Source of the DNA: Haloarcula marismortui ATCC 43049
Lineage (GTDB): Archaea; Halobacteriota; Halobacteria; Halobacteriales; Haloarculaceae
NCBI RefSeq assembly: GCF_000011085.1
Contig: NC_006397.1
Location: 62,001-126,000, forward strand
DNA: 64,000 nt
Direction: 5' to 3'
Shown: positions 24,110 to 33,109 of the stretch, piece by piece
Layout: the number at the start of each line of letters is the position of its first letter
Position numbering within the stretch: position 1 is the stretch's first letter
Translations under genes and position numbers: made by a program
Notes under the pieces: generated by a model
Told to the model about the DNA's origin: nothing
The model's input: the letters and a program-made list of their open reading frames with translations, nothing else
Databases searched by the model: none

Positions 24110-25024
24110 ATGGCGACCGACACGAAACCGAAACGGGGCGTCGGCAGGGCGCTGCTTGCTGGCGTCGAGCGCATCCACGAAACGCTCGACAGCTACGGGC
24201 TCGTCCCGACCGTGACGAACGGCATCGCCCTGCTGTTCGTCATCTGGACGCTGTTTCCGGTGTACTGGATGGTGTCCGGATCGCTCCGGACCCGAAGTGA
24301 CCTGCTCGCAACGCCGCCGAAGCTGGTCTCGACGGCGCTCACGGTCGGGAACTACCCCGAGCTGTTCGCCCAGCGTCCGGCGTTCTACGAGTTCCTGTTC
24401 AACAGCGTTGTCGTGACGGTCGGCTCGACCGCCCTCGCAGTGTTGCTCGGGACCGCAGCGACCTACGGGTTCGTGAACTACGAGTTCCCGTACGACCTTG
24501 GTCGATTCCACCTGCCCTTCCTCGTGTTGACGACGCGCTTTCTGCCGCCCATCGTGACGGTGATTCCGCTGTACGTCATCTTCGATACCGCGAACCTGCT
24601 CAACACGCGGCTGGGCCTCGTGCTCGCCTACGCCGCGTTCAACATCCCCTTCGTCGTCTGGATGCTGAAGGGCTTTTTCGCCGAGCTCCCGGACAGCATC
24701 GTCGAAGCCGCCGTTCTCGACGGGCACACGGAACTCGGCGCGTTCTTCAAGATCGTGTTGCCGATGGTGCGCCCGGGGCTGATCGCGGCGACCATCTTCA
24801 CCGTCATCAACGCCTGGAACGAGTTGCTGTTTGCGGTCATTCTTACGAGCAACACCGAGGCACAGACCCTCCCCGTCGCACTTGCGACGTTCAAGACGGC
24901 CTACGCGATTCAGTGGGAGCTGCTGACCGTGGCGGGGACGATTGCGATGGCCCCCGTTTTGCTGTTCGCGTTCCTCGTCCGGGAGAAACTGCTCCGTGGG
25001 TTCACGATGGGGGCGGTCCGATGA
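24110..25024 (+). CDS. ABC transporter permease (MalG/UgpE type)
   Basis: A 304-residue protein, ATG at 24110 directly after the TGA of the first permease. It has six membrane helices, with EAAVLDGHTELGAFFKIVLP as the EAA loop and NAWNELLFAVILT in the fifth. It is the second half of the channel. Confidence 0.92.
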   Translation: MATDTKPKRGVGRALLAGVERIHETLDSYGLVPTVTNGIALLFVIWTLFPVYWMVSGSLRTRSDLLATPPKLVSTALTVGNYPELFAQRPAFYEFLFNSVVVTVGSTALAVLLGTAATYGFVNYEFPYDLGRFHLPFLVLTTRFLPPIVTVIPLYVIFDTANLLNTRLGLVLAYAAFNIPFVVWMLKGFFAELPDSIVEAAVLDGHTELGAFFKIVLPMVRPGLIAATIFTVINAWNELLFAVILTSNTEAQTLPVALATFKTAYAIQWELLTVAGTIAMAPVLLFAFLVREKLLRGFTMGAVR

Positions 25025-25079
25025 CGACGACACGGCACCGTGTACAGACAATAACTAGCGACAGGCGGAGCGAACACTA

Positions 25080-26219
25080 ATGGTACGCGTACGCTACGAC
25101 GACGTGACGAAACGGTACGGAAACGAGATTGGTGCAAAAAACATCGATATCACCGTCGAGGACGGCGAGTTCGCTGTGTTGCTCGGCCCGAGCGGCTGTG
25201 GGAAGACGACGACGCTGCGCTGTCTCGCGGGGCTTACCGACCCCACAGAGGGCGAAATCCGCATTGACGGGACAGACATCACTGACAGGCATCCGAAAAA
25301 CCGCGACATCGCGATGGTGTTCCAAGAACTCGCCCTGTACCCGCACATGGGCGTCGCGGCGAACATCGGCTATCCGCTCAAAGTGGAGGGCATTGACAGG
25401 GCGACGCGGCGGGAGCGCGTCGAAGACGTCGCAGAGACGCTGGACATCGGCGAACTGCTTGACCGCGAGACAGACGAACTCAGCGGCGGTCAACGCCAGC
25501 GGGTCGCAATCGGCCGGGCGATCATCCGTCGTCCGAGCGTGTTCCTGATGGACGAACCGCTGGCGAGCCTCGACGCGAAGCTGAAAGTCGAGATGCGAAA
25601 CGAAATCAAAAAGCTTCAGCGAGAGCTGGGCATTACGACCCTGTACGTCACCCACGATCAAGAGGAGGCGATGACGCTTGGCGACAAGCTCATCGTGATG
25701 AACGATGGGACCGTCCAACAGGTCGGGACGCCGGCCGAGGTGTACCACGACCCCGCGAACCAGTTTGTCGCCGGCTTCATCGGCAGCCCGAGCATGAATT
25801 TCCTGCGGGTCCGCCGTGAGGCGGCCGGCTCACAGCGAGTCGTGGCTGCCAACGACGCTACGTTTTCTTTCAGCGTCGAAAGACTACCCACCGCTGTTGA
25901 CGACACCGACCCATTTGTCCTCGGCGTCCGGCCCCAGTACTTCTCGGTTCACCAGTCACCAATCGACGGCGCAGCCAAAGCCGAGGTCACAGTAACGGAA
26001 CCGATGGGCGACGAGCAACTGCTCACGGTCCAGTTCGACGGCGACGACAGGGAGATTGCAGTTCGAGCGCCGTTTGACGTGAGCGTTACACGGGGTGACA
26101 CCATCTGGCTGGGCGTTTCCGGCGAACGTGCCTACGTGTTCGACGTCGAAACGGGAGCGCGGATTCGACAGACCGAGCTATCTACAGATACCGCCGTTCC
26201 CACCGGTAGCCAGCCGTAA
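25080..26219 (+). CDS. ABC transporter ATPase (MalK/UgpC type)
   Basis: A 379-residue ATPase: Walker A GPSGCGKTT (near residue 37), Q-loop VFQELALYPHM, signature LSGGQRQRVAIGRA (near 135), Walker B VFLMDEPLASLD, H-loop VTHDQEEA, and C-terminal TOBE-type domain from about 240. It drives import through the two permeases. The usual final gene of the importer set. Confidence 0.95.
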   Translation: MVRVRYDDVTKRYGNEIGAKNIDITVEDGEFAVLLGPSGCGKTTTLRCLAGLTDPTEGEIRIDGTDITDRHPKNRDIAMVFQELALYPHMGVAANIGYPLKVEGIDRATRRERVEDVAETLDIGELLDRETDELSGGQRQRVAIGRAIIRRPSVFLMDEPLASLDAKLKVEMRNEIKKLQRELGITTLYVTHDQEEAMTLGDKLIVMNDGTVQQVGTPAEVYHDPANQFVAGFIGSPSMNFLRVRREAAGSQRVVAANDATFSFSVERLPTAVDDTDPFVLGVRPQYFSVHQSPIDGAAKAEVTVTEPMGDEQLLTVQFDGDDREIAVRAPFDVSVTRGDTIWLGVSGERAYVFDVETGARIRQTELSTDTAVPTGSQP

Positions 26220-26300
26220 GATGTGGCGGCGTACCATCGGTAGAACTCGGCATACTGCGGACAGTATTACACAGGCGAATAAAAGGTTTCAGACAATGAA

Positions 26301-27779
26301 ATGGTAAATAACACGCAGAACAGGCGTCACACGACGGACGAACAGGTCTCGGACAGAAACTACCCGGCGAGCCGGCGCGCAGTGCTACAGCCGGCCGGCC
26401 TCGCGGTCGGTGGTACGGCACTCGGAGGGACAGTGATGACGCACACAACAACGGCAGAGAGTTCGTTCGAGACGAAGACGTGGCAGACGGACGCCGTCCC
26501 CGAAACACCGGTTCGGGAACTAAGCTTCCCCGGGACCCATCACGCTGCGATGGTGACCGATGAGCCGGACTCGCCAGAGTACTACGACTGCCAGACCAGA
26601 GATGTCTACACGCAACTCTCGGACGGAATCCGGTTTCTGGACGTTCGCGTCGAGTCACAGGGCGACGGCGACGGAACCGTATTCTACGGCCATCACGCCG
26701 ATGAAACCGGCCAGTCCCTCGATGAGACGGTGTTCCCAAAGATTGCCCAGTACCTCTCAGCGGTCGACAACGCCGGGGCCTCGGAACTGATCTTACTCAA
26801 GCTCTCGCATTTCTATGATTCCGGTGCGTTCAGCGACGATGCGTTCGAGGCAGACGACTGGGAAGCGCTGTCGACGCTCCTGACCGACACGTTCGGGGCG
26901 TACGCATTCGACTTGGGTGCGGTGGGCGGCACTGATGCCCTCCTTGATGCAACACTCTCCGAGTTCGATGGACCGAAGATAGCGATCTTTTATCGGACGC
27001 TCACAGAGCACGACGACCCAGTCTCACTGCCTGATTTCACCGCGCCGTGGGCCGGCTGGGTAGCGAGTTCCTATCCAGACACAGCTACACCAGGGGATGT
27101 GCTGGCAAACGGTGTCAGGAACGACCACACTGAAACGGACCGGCTGGGCGAGACACAGTGGATCATCCGCGCACCAACAGATCTCTACAGCGGCGCACAG
27201 CAGACGAACGCGATGTTACCCCTGTACGAGCAAGTCGTCAGCGTCGCTCCGGAACTGAATCCGAACCTTATCCGTGTCGACTACTACGAAACGTCCGATA
27301 TCGTCCCGCTCTGCCGCCGACTGAGTGTCGCCGGGCTGGATGGGACAAGTGATACGCCCCCGATTTCAGAAGGTGTCTACTCGGTCCACTCGGTAGAGAC
27401 GGGAAACGTCATCGAAATCACGGATGGGGATACCAGCGACGGCGCGAGCGTGGTTGAGGCCGACTGGACTGAGAGTGACCACCAGCGGTTCAGCATCCAA
27501 CCGACTGGCGACGGCACGTACCGACTCGACGCAGTACACAGCGGCAAGGTACTCGATGTAGAAAACGAAGGAACAGACGACGCGGTCGACATCATCCAGT
27601 GGCCCTGGACCGGGAATGCGAACCAGCGGTGGTACGCTGTATCAGTCGGAGACGACCGCTACGCGTTCATCAACAAACACAGCGGTCGCGTGCTTGACGG
27701 CGAACAACCCGGCGCGAACGTCCACCAGTGGCACTGGGAAGGGGACCCAAATCAACAGTGGACCCTCCATAGTCGGTGA
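26301..27779 (+). CDS. Secreted phosphatidylinositol phospholipase C-like protein with ricin-type lectin domain
   Basis: A 492-residue protein. An N-terminal twin-arginine signal (SRRAVLQPAGLAVGG) lacks a lipobox Cys, so it is probably released. Residues about 65-330 follow the PI-PLC X-domain: SFPGTHHAAM (first catalytic His), SDGIRFLDVRV, FYGHHADE (second His region), LILLKLSHF. From about residue 355, three repeats with Gln-Trp ends (NQRWYAV, NQQWTL; HQRFSI) form a ricin B-type beta-trefoil, which binds sugars. It may cleave phosphoinositide-type lipid heads or related glycolipids near the cell. Placed 81 nt after the ABC ATPase and downstream of an inositol monophosphatase, it suggests a scavenging pathway. 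Confidence 0.85.
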   Translation: MVNNTQNRRHTTDEQVSDRNYPASRRAVLQPAGLAVGGTALGGTVMTHTTTAESSFETKTWQTDAVPETPVRELSFPGTHHAAMVTDEPDSPEYYDCQTRDVYTQLSDGIRFLDVRVESQGDGDGTVFYGHHADETGQSLDETVFPKIAQYLSAVDNAGASELILLKLSHFYDSGAFSDDAFEADDWEALSTLLTDTFGAYAFDLGAVGGTDALLDATLSEFDGPKIAIFYRTLTEHDDPVSLPDFTAPWAGWVASSYPDTATPGDVLANGVRNDHTETDRLGETQWIIRAPTDLYSGAQQTNAMLPLYEQVVSVAPELNPNLIRVDYYETSDIVPLCRRLSVAGLDGTSDTPPISEGVYSVHSVETGNVIEITDGDTSDGASVVEADWTESDHQRFSIQPTGDGTYRLDAVHSGKVLDVENEGTDDAVDIIQWPWTGNANQRWYAVSVGDDRYAFINKHSGRVLDGEQPGANVHQWHWEGDPNQQWTLHSR

Positions 27780-28061
27780 GCGTCGCTATCCCAGTCTCTA
27801 CACAGGCTCCTCATCGGCAGTTGTATACACCTCCCCAGTCGGGGCCCTTTCATTGCCCTGTCACACCTGTTGTGACCAGTGGAATCGCTGTAGTCGCTCC
27901 GTTCGTGTTACGACCGCTCACTACACTCCTGTACGAATGGGGTCGCTCCCGGTTGCTGCAGCTAGCAAACAGTGGCGTCGACGGCGGCAGGGCACGTACC
28001 ACCGCGTCCAGTAGCGTCGGTTCAGTGTCGGTTCTGGTCCTATCCGATGTGTGTCACAGGG

Positions 28062-28931
28062 TTAGGGCGATGATTCCACCACAACGGGTGTGACGCCACC
28101 TGTGGCGGCTTTGTGGTCACTGTTTTCCAACAGATCGAGGCCGATGTAGCGTTTTTCGAGTAACCCTTCGGCAGTCTTCATATCCATCGCGAGAATCTCG
28201 GTTTGGGTCTGGTCCCGTCCGACCTGCCGAGTTTTCTCGACGACGTCGTCGCCGCCGATGTCGACCAGTGTCTCCCAGACGCGCTTGATCGTCTGGCGAT
28301 GTGGTTCCTTCCCGAGTTCCGCGGTGAGGGCTGTCTGCAGGTCGGTTTTCGTCATGAACACGCCGCTGCCGTCGGTTCGTGTCGTGGCAAATTCCGGCCA
28401 GCGCTTGGCGATGCTGATCGCCCGGTAGGTGTTCTGGCGGTTCGAGCGCTCGACGAACATGGTCTTGACCTTCGATTGGCGGCAATTCGCGAAGAAATCC
28501 AGCGGCGAGCTGCTGGGTTCGATACCTTCGGGGAGTTGCTCGGCGTCTTCCTGCTGGTCGGCGTCGGCTTCGAGTTGCTGGGCTTTGGCGATAGCACTCT
28601 TGGCAACCTCGCGGGTGGTCTCCTGCTGGGCTTCGAGGTCGTCAAGGCGCTGGTCGTTCGTGGCGGCGTCACCGACCGCCGTGGTGGCAACCTCGTGGGT
28701 CCGTTCGAGGTCGGCCTCTAGTTCGGTGACGCGTTCGTGGAGGTCATCGATAGTCGCGACCAGCGTCTCAAGAACACTCGAAACGAGGGGTGACACGTCG
28801 CCGTCGAGGTCGTTGACGAGCGACTGGAGTTGCTCAAAGTTCGTATTCTCTTGTCCGATATCCATGTCGAGGTGGTCGGCGAGGGCTTGGTCGGTGGCTG
28901 TGTCGTCGTTGGGGTTTGTTTGTCGTGGCAT
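28062..28931 (-). CDS. Coiled-coil plasmid-type protein with a C-terminal DNA-binding-like region
   Basis: A 289-residue protein; the ATG at 28931 is chosen because the longer frame runs into a tRNA-like dyad. Residues about 45-130 are a long coiled coil (LVATIDDLHERVTELEADLE, then QQETTREVAKSAIAKAQQLE). The C-terminal half (RQNTYRAISIAKRWPEF, then LGKEPHRQTIKRVWETLVDIG) looks like a winged helix of the type found in archaeal virus and plasmid proteins. Possible roles are partition or replication control. No family name is claimed. Confidence 0.65.
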   Translation of the reverse strand: MPRQTNPNDDTATDQALADHLDMDIGQENTNFEQLQSLVNDLDGDVSPLVSSVLETLVATIDDLHERVTELEADLERTHEVATTAVGDAATNDQRLDDLEAQQETTREVAKSAIAKAQQLEADADQQEDAEQLPEGIEPSSSPLDFFANCRQSKVKTMFVERSNRQNTYRAISIAKRWPEFATTRTDGSGVFMTKTDLQTALTAELGKEPHRQTIKRVWETLVDIGGDDVVEKTRQVGRDQTQTEILAMDMKTAEGLLEKRYIGLDLLENSDHKAATGGVTPVVVESSP

Positions 28932-28941
28932 TGTGACCACA

Positions 28942-28989
28942 GGACCCGTGCTCGGAATCGAACCGAGCAGTGCTGACCACAGCACGGGC
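28942..28989 (-). other. tRNA T-arm-like dyad followed by a matching acceptor-like stem
   Basis: On the minus strand a 7-bp stem TGCTCGG/CCGAGCA encloses TTCGATT, the sequence of a tRNA T-loop. It is framed by GCCCGTG and CACGGGT, which pair like an acceptor stem, but only 15 nt (TGTGGTCAGCA core) replace the D and anticodon arms. It is not a complete tRNA. It may be a tRNA remnant left by integration and excision, or part of the 5' region of the gene at 28062-28931. Confidence 0.4.
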
Positions 28990-29202
28990 TACCGGTGACG
29001 TAGCTGGCGCTCTCTAGGCGAGCGGTTGGCTCGTGGCAACCCCGCTCCGTCTAGTGGATTTGTGTCGTGGCACCGCGCCGCCGACTAGCAGTGCGTGTGT
29101 GCTGCCGTCGCCCGGACCGGCGTGGCACTGGGTTCACCGGTCGCGCTCCGCTGGTGGCAGTGGTACAGTCGTGGCTGGGACCGGAGTGGGTGCTATGGTG
29201 GG

Positions 29203-29415
29203 TCACGTTTCGACCACTGCTCGGCGCTCGATGGCGACACCGTGGGCGTGGTCCCCGTGATGGTACTGGTCGTAGTAGTTCTCGATGGTGGAGAACTCGG
29301 TCGTCCACTCGGTGTAGTGTTCGAGATCGCCGACGTGGTAGTGGAGTCGCCACTGGGTTGTCTCTGATGGCGCTGTCTCGGTGGCAGGTTCCGGTGATGG
29401 ATCAACGCGGGCCAT
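29203..29415 (-). CDS. Small acidic, His-rich protein
   Basis: A 70-residue protein (LHYHVGDLEHYTEWTTEF, NYYDQYHHGDHAHG) with several His and aromatic residues. It starts on the last base of the upstream gene's stop codon, so it is coupled to it. The function is unknown; the His cluster could bind metal. Confidence 0.5.
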   Translation of the reverse strand: MARVDPSPEPATETAPSETTQWRLHYHVGDLEHYTEWTTEFSTIENYYDQYHHGDHAHGVAIERRAVVET

Positions 29416-29714
29416 CAGTCATCCCCTCCTTCGAAGCAGTTAGGACGGCTGCTGTCGCGTTCAACCAGTGCGCAGTCTGTGGTCGGGACCGTGAACGACA
29501 TCAACTCGTCAGTCCGACCGATAGCCTGCGCCAGCTGCCGGCGTGTGGGTGTGTTGCGCTTGGACGCTCGCAGTCGCTGGAGCGGTTCTGTTGCGAGGTC
29601 GGCCAGCAACACGCCGGTGATGTGTTCGTCGGTGGCGCGTGAGACCAGCAACAACGGCTCACTATCGGTGGTCGTGATCGCGATGATCTCGCCGACGGTC
29701 GGAGGAGCAGTCAT
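29415..29714 (-). CDS. Small hypothetical protein in a coupled operon
   Basis: A 99-residue protein starting MTAPPTVGEIIAITTTDSEP, with a beta-rich first half and a helical region QRLRASKRNTPTRRQLAQAI. It overlaps the gene before it by 4 nt (ATGA) and the gene after it by 1 nt. Family unknown. Confidence 0.55.
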   Translation of the reverse strand: MTAPPTVGEIIAITTTDSEPLLLVSRATDEHITGVLLADLATEPLQRLRASKRNTPTRRQLAQAIGRTDELMSFTVPTTDCALVERDSSRPNCFEGGDD

Positions 29715-29878
29715 CGGGCCACCTCCCGGTGTCGGGAGCGGCCTGTCAGCGGGTCCACACTGGGTGTCGAATGAATAAACTGCGGAACGATATCACAGGC
29801 GTTTTGTTTACCAATCACATACTGGTAGGTTGGGTTCTGGTCTCTGCTCCATCTCCCTATGGATCCCACCCAAGTCAT
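29711..29878 (-). CDS. Candidate 55-residue protein at the head of the small operon
   Basis: Its stop overlaps the next gene's start by ATGA, which argues that it is real. The frame is basic and Gln/Arg-rich (MTWVGSIGRWSRDQNP... VPQFIHSTPSVDPLTGRSRH), unlike its neighbours, and open well upstream, so the true start is uncertain. Confidence 0.35.
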   Translation of the reverse strand: MTWVGSIGRWSRDQNPTYQYVIGKQNACDIVPQFIHSTPSVDPLTGRSRHREVAR

Positions 29879-30321
29879 TGGTTTGCCCGAGGCCGGAACC
29901 TGTCGTCGTGGATGACGACTTCCAATGGTGCGTTGCACGCCACCCCCCACCGGCTGCCCACCATTCCTTCCATCGCCTACACGGCGAAACCGGTCGTTTT
30001 GGCTAGTTTTGGGCGAGGCTGTACCTGCAGTGTGTCCAGCGACGAGCATGCCAGCCATGTGACCGCGCTGCTGTGACCGGCCGCCATAAGACCTATCTAT
30101 GATGTTCTGTCTACACTTATGCGGGTGCTGTTCCCGACTCTGGAACCCTTGCCGCCGCGTCCGTGCAACGCACAATCTTGGAATCAGCACCTTGGGGGGT
30201 TTTTGATACCAGCAGATGAGTGGCTTCAGCTGCGCTCCCTGTAGCTGGCCACCAGTGGTCTGCTGACCGACACTGTGAACTCGTGCGTTCTCAGGACGCT
30301 TCTGAGTCAGTGTGACTGCCG
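29879..30321. other. Intergenic stretch between small operon and PadR gene
   Basis: About 440 nt with open frames on both strands but none with haloarchaeal coding character. It probably holds the promoter of the minus-strand operon. No repeat or RNA was recognised. Confidence 0.35.
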
Positions 30322-30642
30322 TCACTGTCGGGCACCCCCATCAGCGACGGGTCGGGCCAGCTCACACAGGCCTGCGAGTGTTTCCGCGTGGTGCTGGAGT
30401 TCGTGTCTGCCAGCGTCAGTCAGCGTATACACGTTGGTGCGGGCGTCGAGGTCGTCTCGGTTGATGAGGTCCTGCTCAACGAGCTGGTCGAGATTCTGGT
30501 AGAGGCGGCTGTGGTTGATCGGGTCGGCGTAGCGCTCGTCGAGATAGGCCTTGAGCGCGAGGCCGTAGGGATCATCGTCGACGGCGGCGATGGCTTCCAA
30601 GAGGTCGCGCTGGAAGCCCATCAGGTCGTGGTAGGTCGTCAT
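30322..30642 (-). CDS. PadR-type winged-helix regulator (phiH1 repressor-like)
   Basis: A 106-residue protein. Residues 8-95 follow the PadR fold: GFQRDLLEAIAAVDDDPYGLALKAYLDERY, SRLYQNLDQLVEQDLINR, TNVYTLTDAGRHEL. The FQRDLL start and layout match the regulators at 59051 and 60650, and this type includes the repressor of halovirus phiH1. It lacks the long PadR dimer helix, as usual for this group. Likely a local repressor of the accessory element. Confidence 0.8.
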   Translation of the reverse strand: MTTYHDLMGFQRDLLEAIAAVDDDPYGLALKAYLDERYADPINHSRLYQNLDQLVEQDLINRDDLDARTNVYTLTDAGRHELQHHAETLAGLCELARPVADGGARQ

Positions 30643-30851
30643 CAGTCGCCTCCGGTGATATGCATCTGGACGGGACTGGGACGTGACTTGGTAAAAGTCT
30701 GGGGCGCGCGTGACCGGAAGTGGACTTTTGCCGTCCGATTTTCGTCTCTGGCCCGCTGTGGCGTGTTCGTGGGCCGCCCTCCGACAATAGCTGACAAGCA
30801 GCAGACGGAAACAGCGCTGAAAAGTCGATGCTGTCGAACAGGTACCGACGA

Positions 30852-30892
30852 CTAACCAACAACGGTCCGATATCCCGCGAGATGTTGGTTAG
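30852..30892. repeat. CTAACCAACA palindromic repeat, copy a
   Basis: CTAACCAACAACG ... GATGTTGGTTAG, 41 bp with 10-bp perfect arms around a variable centre. Related dyads occur at 34260, 35192 and 36167. Confidence 0.75.
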
Positions 30893-30941
30893 CTCTACTC
30901 GGAGATGAACTGGATGATTGGGGTCCTTTGCCTGACGCGAC

Positions 30942-32501
30942 TTATCGCTGCTCCCAGTCAACTTCAGCTTCGAATGAGCTGGCAATCTTGAATAGGGTCC
31001 TCTCGTCAAGATGGCTGCCAACGAGCATCATCCCAACAGGCAGTCCATCCGGCTTCGCGCATGGAACGGTTAGTGCCGGATGGTTCGTCAGATCAAACAT
31101 ACCCGTATTCGCCAAGTTACCGAGCGTTCGGCTAACCCGCTCAACCCGACTCAGACTGTCATCCCGCTCATACGGAAGCATTGGAGTTGTCGGAAGAACT
31201 AGTGCGTCGTGTTCTTCCAGATGGACATTATATTTCCGTTCGGCGTCGAGTGCAAGGTTCTTTGCTTTCGCGTATAGTTCAATACTGTACTCATCCTGTA
31301 GATGAGCGTCAGCAAGGAGTGACGTCTTGACCGTTGGCGGGAACTCATGGGCACGCGCCTCACGGAACTTACTGAACGCTTCAAGTAGATCATCCCAGTA
31401 CCAACCCTTGTAGTTCGTCCCAACGCCTTCGTCTTTCAGGAGACTGATCCCACCCTGAGTTGCTGCAACGGTCCAAATCGGAACAGTGAGTCGGTGTGTC
31501 TCAACTGACACTGGCTCTGTTTCCACACCGAGTCCCTCAAGAACCTCAATAGCATCCCGGACAGCGGTATCAACTTCTTCATCTGAACTTTCCCAACCAA
31601 ACCCTTCCTCAAGGACACCAATGGAAATGTCCTCAAGGTCTTCATCGAGTGCCCCGGTGTAATCGTCTGCCTCAACACCACGGGGTTGGCGAGGGTCCAT
31701 TTTGAGCCCATCGTGGAGATCTTCACCAGCAATCGCCTCAAGAATCGCTGCAGCATCCTCGACAGTCTTGGCCTGTGGTCCAGTGTGGTCGTACCCACGA
31801 TCAATCGGGAAGATACCAGTGTACGGCACAAGACCTGTGGTCGGTTTAAGCCCGACAAGTCCAGACCAAGCGCTTGGGACCCGAATAGAGCCTCCCTGAT
31901 CGCCACCAAGAGCAGCATCACAGTCACCTGCAGCCGGTGCGGCCCCACTGCCACTGGATGACCCTCCTGTGAGGTACCCCTCAGCGTGTGGGGTTTCAAC
32001 GGTGCCAAAGTCGCTAGTATCACTCGACCCGGACCACGCGAAGCTCTCCATATTGAGCTTTCCTGTGAGAGTGGCTCCAGCGTCCAGTAGTCGAGTCGCC
32101 ACAGTAGCATCGATCTGTGGAACATACCCTTCAAGGACTGAGGAACCACACGTCATTTCGTAGCCAGCGAGCGCGATATTGTCCTTGAGTCCTATTTCCA
32201 TACCCGAAAGTGGGCCGTCTTCGGCTCCTTCAACGGTGAATTTCGTGATCCACGCATTGTATGGGTCTTCGTCAGCATCTGGTCGATACCCCGGTGACCG
32301 GTCAGTGTACTTGATATCGTGAACGCCAAACCGCGGATTGTCGGCTTCAGCAACGCGCTCAGCCGCTTCAAGTGTCGAGTTAACTAACTGTTGGTAGTCC
32401 TCAACCTCCTGGTCGTTTAGACTCAACCCCGCAGCAGCAGCAAGTTCTACAAGCCGTTCTTGCGAGGGCTGGTGGATGGTTTGGTCGTCACTACTTGGCA
32501 T
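30942..32501 (-). CDS. Amidase (amidase signature family)
   Basis: A 519-residue enzyme with the Ser-cisSer-Lys triad: Lys106 in IGLKDNIAL, the glycine/serine-rich GGSSSGSG at 179-186 (cis-Ser), and the nucleophile Ser205 in GGDQGGSIRVP. The C-terminal PALTVPCAKPDGLPVGMMLVG is typical of the family. It hydrolyses an amide to acid and ammonia in the cytoplasm; GatA is unlikely because no GatB/C is nearby. Its codon use (CTTCA, CCACC, more AT-rich third positions) differs somewhat from the first half of the window. About 240 nt of AT-rich non-coding DNA lie upstream, to 32741. Confidence 0.9.
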   Translation of the reverse strand: MPSSDDQTIHQPSQERLVELAAAAGLSLNDQEVEDYQQLVNSTLEAAERVAEADNPRFGVHDIKYTDRSPGYRPDADEDPYNAWITKFTVEGAEDGPLSGMEIGLKDNIALAGYEMTCGSSVLEGYVPQIDATVATRLLDAGATLTGKLNMESFAWSGSSDTSDFGTVETPHAEGYLTGGSSSGSGAAPAAGDCDAALGGDQGGSIRVPSAWSGLVGLKPTTGLVPYTGIFPIDRGYDHTGPQAKTVEDAAAILEAIAGEDLHDGLKMDPRQPRGVEADDYTGALDEDLEDISIGVLEEGFGWESSDEEVDTAVRDAIEVLEGLGVETEPVSVETHRLTVPIWTVAATQGGISLLKDEGVGTNYKGWYWDDLLEAFSKFREARAHEFPPTVKTSLLADAHLQDEYSIELYAKAKNLALDAERKYNVHLEEHDALVLPTTPMLPYERDDSLSRVERVSRTLGNLANTGMFDLTNHPALTVPCAKPDGLPVGMMLVGSHLDERTLFKIASSFEAEVDWEQR

Positions 32502-32741
32502 ACACTTCTCCTGATTCAATTGCGACGATGGAAATTGTATCTGACACTATTACCACAGCTGTTCCTCAGAGCACATGATTAAATATTTTCCCTCGATGGC
32601 ATTATTTTCGAGTTATCGGGCAATTTTGATTATATTCGACTACATATATTGATTATACACGCCCAGAAGAAAACCTATGTTTCTCACGAGTCGTGGCGTA
32701 ATTCATATTTCAACGACCGGCTTATCTCCATGTGTGGTCAT

Positions 32742-33023
32742 CTAACTAACATATAATGGGTTATTGCTCTGTGTGAGATAACCACAGTCCAGCAGACCGT
32801 TCACCCTCTTAACCACATCCTCACCACTCTCAGTTTCCGCGTTGGTCAGCCCGCACAACTCGTAGACAACATCAGTGGCCAACTCGCCGGCCGACTCGGC
32901 CGTCTTCGTATAATTTGTCAGCCCGTCACCAATGCCGTCAACGGTTGGCAACCACAATGCCAGAAGCCGATTTCCCATCGGGTCCAGTTTCGGCAGCGTG
33001 AGATGTATACCGGTCAAGCACAT
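32742..33023 (-). CDS. Small hypothetical protein divergent to the tRNA
   Basis: A 93-residue acidic protein (GNRLLALWLPTVDGIGDGL, ELATDVVYELCGLTNAE, EDVVKRVNGLLDCGYLT). It has helical character and haloarchaeal composition but no known family. Its start lies 13 nt from the tRNA-like gene. Confidence 0.45.
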   Translation of the reverse strand: MCLTGIHLTLPKLDPMGNRLLALWLPTVDGIGDGLTNYTKTAESAGELATDVVYELCGLTNAETESGEDVVKRVNGLLDCGYLTQSNNPLYVS

Positions 33024-33035
33024 ATACTATATTCC

Positions 33036-33109
33036 GGGCTCGGGGCCTATGAGGCACAGGCGTGGGACTTTTAATCCCGAGACAGAGGGTTCGAATCCCT
33101 CCGAGCCCG
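33036..33109 (+). tRNA. tRNA-Lys(TTT), atypical
   Basis: All arms fold. Acceptor GGGCTCG/CGAGCCC with discriminator G; D-stem GCCT/AGGC with G18G19 in the loop; anticodon stem TGGGA/TCCCG with loop CTTTTAA (anticodon TTT); variable AGACA; T-arm GAGGG-TTCGAAT-CCCTC. Total 74 nt. Position 8 is G instead of the near-universal T and position 9 is also G. This argues for a mobile-element tRNA or a decaying copy. No chromosomal neighbours of a housekeeping tRNA are seen. CATATACTAT ends 6 nt upstream. Confidence 0.75.

Noticed and set aside
24068-25051. A 327-codon minus-strand open frame
   Set aside because: Antisense to the second ABC permease; rich in Arg, Gln and His as expected of a shadow frame.
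28942-28989. Complete tRNA on the minus strand
   Set aside because: T-arm and acceptor-like stems are present, but only 15 nt remain for the D and anticodon arms.
29711-30325. A 204-codon minus-strand open frame
   Set aside because: Only the last 55 codons, coupled to the next gene by ATGA, are kept as a weak candidate; the rest is Arg/Gly/Gln-rich and lacks haloarchaeal character.
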